7,176 bases of DNA from NCBI GenBank assembly GCA_964543205.1, contig CAZIXB010000083.1, forward strand, positions 1 through 7,176, given 5' to 3'. Under the pieces are notes generated by a model. That model was given only the letters and a program-made list of their open reading frames with translations. It searched no databases and was not told where the DNA came from. The translations under genes and the position numbers were made by a program. The stretch is from CAYSRM01 sp964543205. GTDB lineage: Bacteria > Verrucomicrobiota > Kiritimatiellia > UBA8416 > CAYSRM01. Below, piece after piece: positions 6,257 through 7,176 of this stretch. Every line of letters begins with the position of its first letter. Positions within the stretch are counted from its first letter, which is position 1.

Positions 6257-7005
6257 TAGTTCTCACCGCCTGTATAACTGTCCATTTCTGCGCGAATTTC
6301 CTCTATTGCTCCGCTCAAACCAACAAATAAAGCCCTTGAAATTATGCTGTGTCCGATATTAAGGGTGTCCAGAAATGGTATTCGCAGTATTTCCCGTATA
6401 TTGCCCATGTTAATGCCGTGTCCTGCGTTGACCTGCATGGAAAGCGCATTGGCGTACTGCGCGCTTTTTTTGAGCCGCTCGATTTCTTCCTCTGCCTCTT
6501 TCTTGCGGCCTGAATCGAATGCAATGCAGAAACTGCCCGTGTGAAGTTCCACGCAAGGGGCTCCAATTTCAGCCGCAGCATCCAGCTGTTTGCTGTCAGG
6601 ATCGATAAAAAGACTTGCTACGGATCCGGCTTGCTTCATGAGTTCCACTGTTCGAGCCACTTTGCCAATCTGCCCTGCCACATCCAACCCCCCCTCTGTA
6701 GTCAATTCCCTGCGTTTTTCGGGAACCAGGCACACTTCGTCAGGCCTGATTTGCGCGGCAATGGCGGCGATCTCATCATTGCACGCCATCTCCAGATTCA
6801 GGAGCACACTCACCGATCTTCGAAGTTCCACAACATCAGCATCCTGAATATGCCTGCGGTCTTCCCGCAAATGGACCGTTATTCCGTCTACCCCGGTGGA
6901 CTCGCACAACCGTGCGGCATCCAACACGTCGGGATAGGAGGCGCCACGCGCCTGCCTCAGTGTTGCAACATGATCTATATTGACCCCCAGTTTTAAGCTG
7001 CTCAT
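6256..7005 (-). CDS. pdxJ: Pyridoxine 5'-phosphate synthase PdxJ
   Basis: PdxJ condenses 1-deoxyxylulose 5-phosphate with 3-amino-2-oxopropyl phosphate to pyridoxine 5'-phosphate, the ring-closing step of the DXP-dependent vitamin B6 route. The 249-residue TIM-barrel protein is of usual length. Motifs: LGVNIDHVATLRQARG (5-21), ITVHLREDRRHI with His45, Arg47 and His52, NLEMA with Glu72, VCLVPEKRRELTTEGGLD (91-108), VSLFIDPD, CVELHTGSF and VNAGHGIN with His196. The residues expected for acid-base catalysis and phosphate binding are present. A modest AGGGA lies six bases before the ATG. It heads the pdxJ-acpS-nnr block and has a promoter-like sequence upstream. Confidence 0.97.
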   Translation of the reverse strand: MSSLKLGVNIDHVATLRQARGASYPDVLDAARLCESTGVDGITVHLREDRRHIQDADVVELRRSVSVLLNLEMACNDEIAAIAAQIRPDEVCLVPEKRRELTTEGGLDVAGQIGKVARTVELMKQAGSVASLFIDPDSKQLDAAAEIGAPCVELHTGSFCIAFDSGRKKEAEEEIERLKKSAQYANALSMQVNAGHGINMGNIREILRIPFLDTLNIGHSIISRALFVGLSGAIEEIRAEMDSYTGGEN

Positions 7006-7032
7006 TTACTTTCCCTTTCAAGATGATTTTGC

Positions 7033-7061
7033 ATTTTATTACATCTTTCCCGGCGCCACAA
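7033..7061 (-). promoter_or_regulatory. Candidate sigma-70-type promoter for pdxJ
   Basis: On the minus strand TTGTGG (7056-7061) and TAAAAT (7033-7038) are 17 bases apart, the ideal spacing, with the -10 matching the consensus at five of six positions and the -35 at three. It lies 28 bases before the pdxJ start, leaving a short leader. No riboswitch or attenuator fits in that leader. Confidence 0.4.
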
Positions 7062-7122
7062 CCCTCGACCTGATGCCTTCGAAAATTCAGACTACCGCCA
7101 TCCAAGTTTCCCGGCATATCTT

Positions 7123-7176
7123 TAGCCCGCATATCTCACAGGATTTCGTAGTGAGAGCGTGCAAAGCGCTGCTGCG
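7123..7176. repeat. End of a second copy of the dispersed repeat, cut by the window edge
   Basis: This stretch matches the complement of 1189-1242 at 49 of 54 positions, starting with TA and the core CCCGCATATCTCACA and running into the subterminal part that is specific to the right arm of the full copy. It is therefore the same element in opposite orientation, continuing beyond the window. It lies about 118 bases upstream of pdxJ. The five differences are scattered substitutions, so the copies are diverged, not recent duplicates. Confidence 0.85.

Noticed and set aside
1061..7176. Composite transposon carrying the cofactor genes
   Set aside because: The flanking copies are short, non-coding and diverged, no transposase is present, and the enclosed genes are ordinary housekeeping genes in common order.

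Overview
The window is bacterial, of mid GC content, and densely coded on the minus strand only. It contains no rRNA, tRNA, CRISPR array or phage gene. Seven complete protein genes are supported, plus a possible eighth entering at the left edge. The gene content (PdxJ route to vitamin B6, ThiC, AcpS, a fused NAD(P)HX repair enzyme, MazG) is that of a free-living, vitamin-synthesising bacterium. The order pdxJ-acpS-nnr is familiar from several Gram-negative-type lineages, including Desulfobacterota and, as far as I recall, PVC-group bacteria. No marker here fixes the phylum, so this placement is inference.

Reading in the direction of transcription (right to left): the right edge holds one end of a dispersed repeat (7123-7176). 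Next comes a plausible promoter and the block pdxJ (6256-7005), acpS (5861-6256) and a bifunctional NAD(P)H-hydrate epimerase/dehydratase (4296-5864), joined by 1- and 4-base overlaps. A ~190-base spacer with a GC-rich hairpin and a candidate promoter separates it from a second block: a degenerate HAD-fold protein (3403-4104), thiC (2102-3406) and mazG (1308-2105), each joined by a 4-base ATGA overlap. After mazG lies a 362-base spacer, half of which is a 182-bp palindromic repeat (1061-1242). A MEMO1-family protein gene follows (79-933), and a possible further start codon lies at 45.

The two blocks share a cofactor theme: pyridoxal phosphate synthesis, 4'-phosphopantetheine transfer to acyl carrier protein, repair of damaged NAD(P)H, the thiamine pyrimidine, and removal of non-canonical NTPs. 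No TPP riboswitch is visible before the thiC block, so thiC control here appears not to use the common aptamer.

Two things stand out. One is the HAD-like protein co-translated with ThiC: all four catalytic motifs of the HAD phosphatase fold are replaced, so it looks like a pseudoenzyme. The other is the repeat family: one complete copy with near-perfect 23-bp terminal inverted repeats flanked by TA, palindromic over its whole length, and a second, opposite-facing copy cut by the window edge. The second copy matches the first at 49 of 54 positions. It resembles a non-autonomous transposable element.
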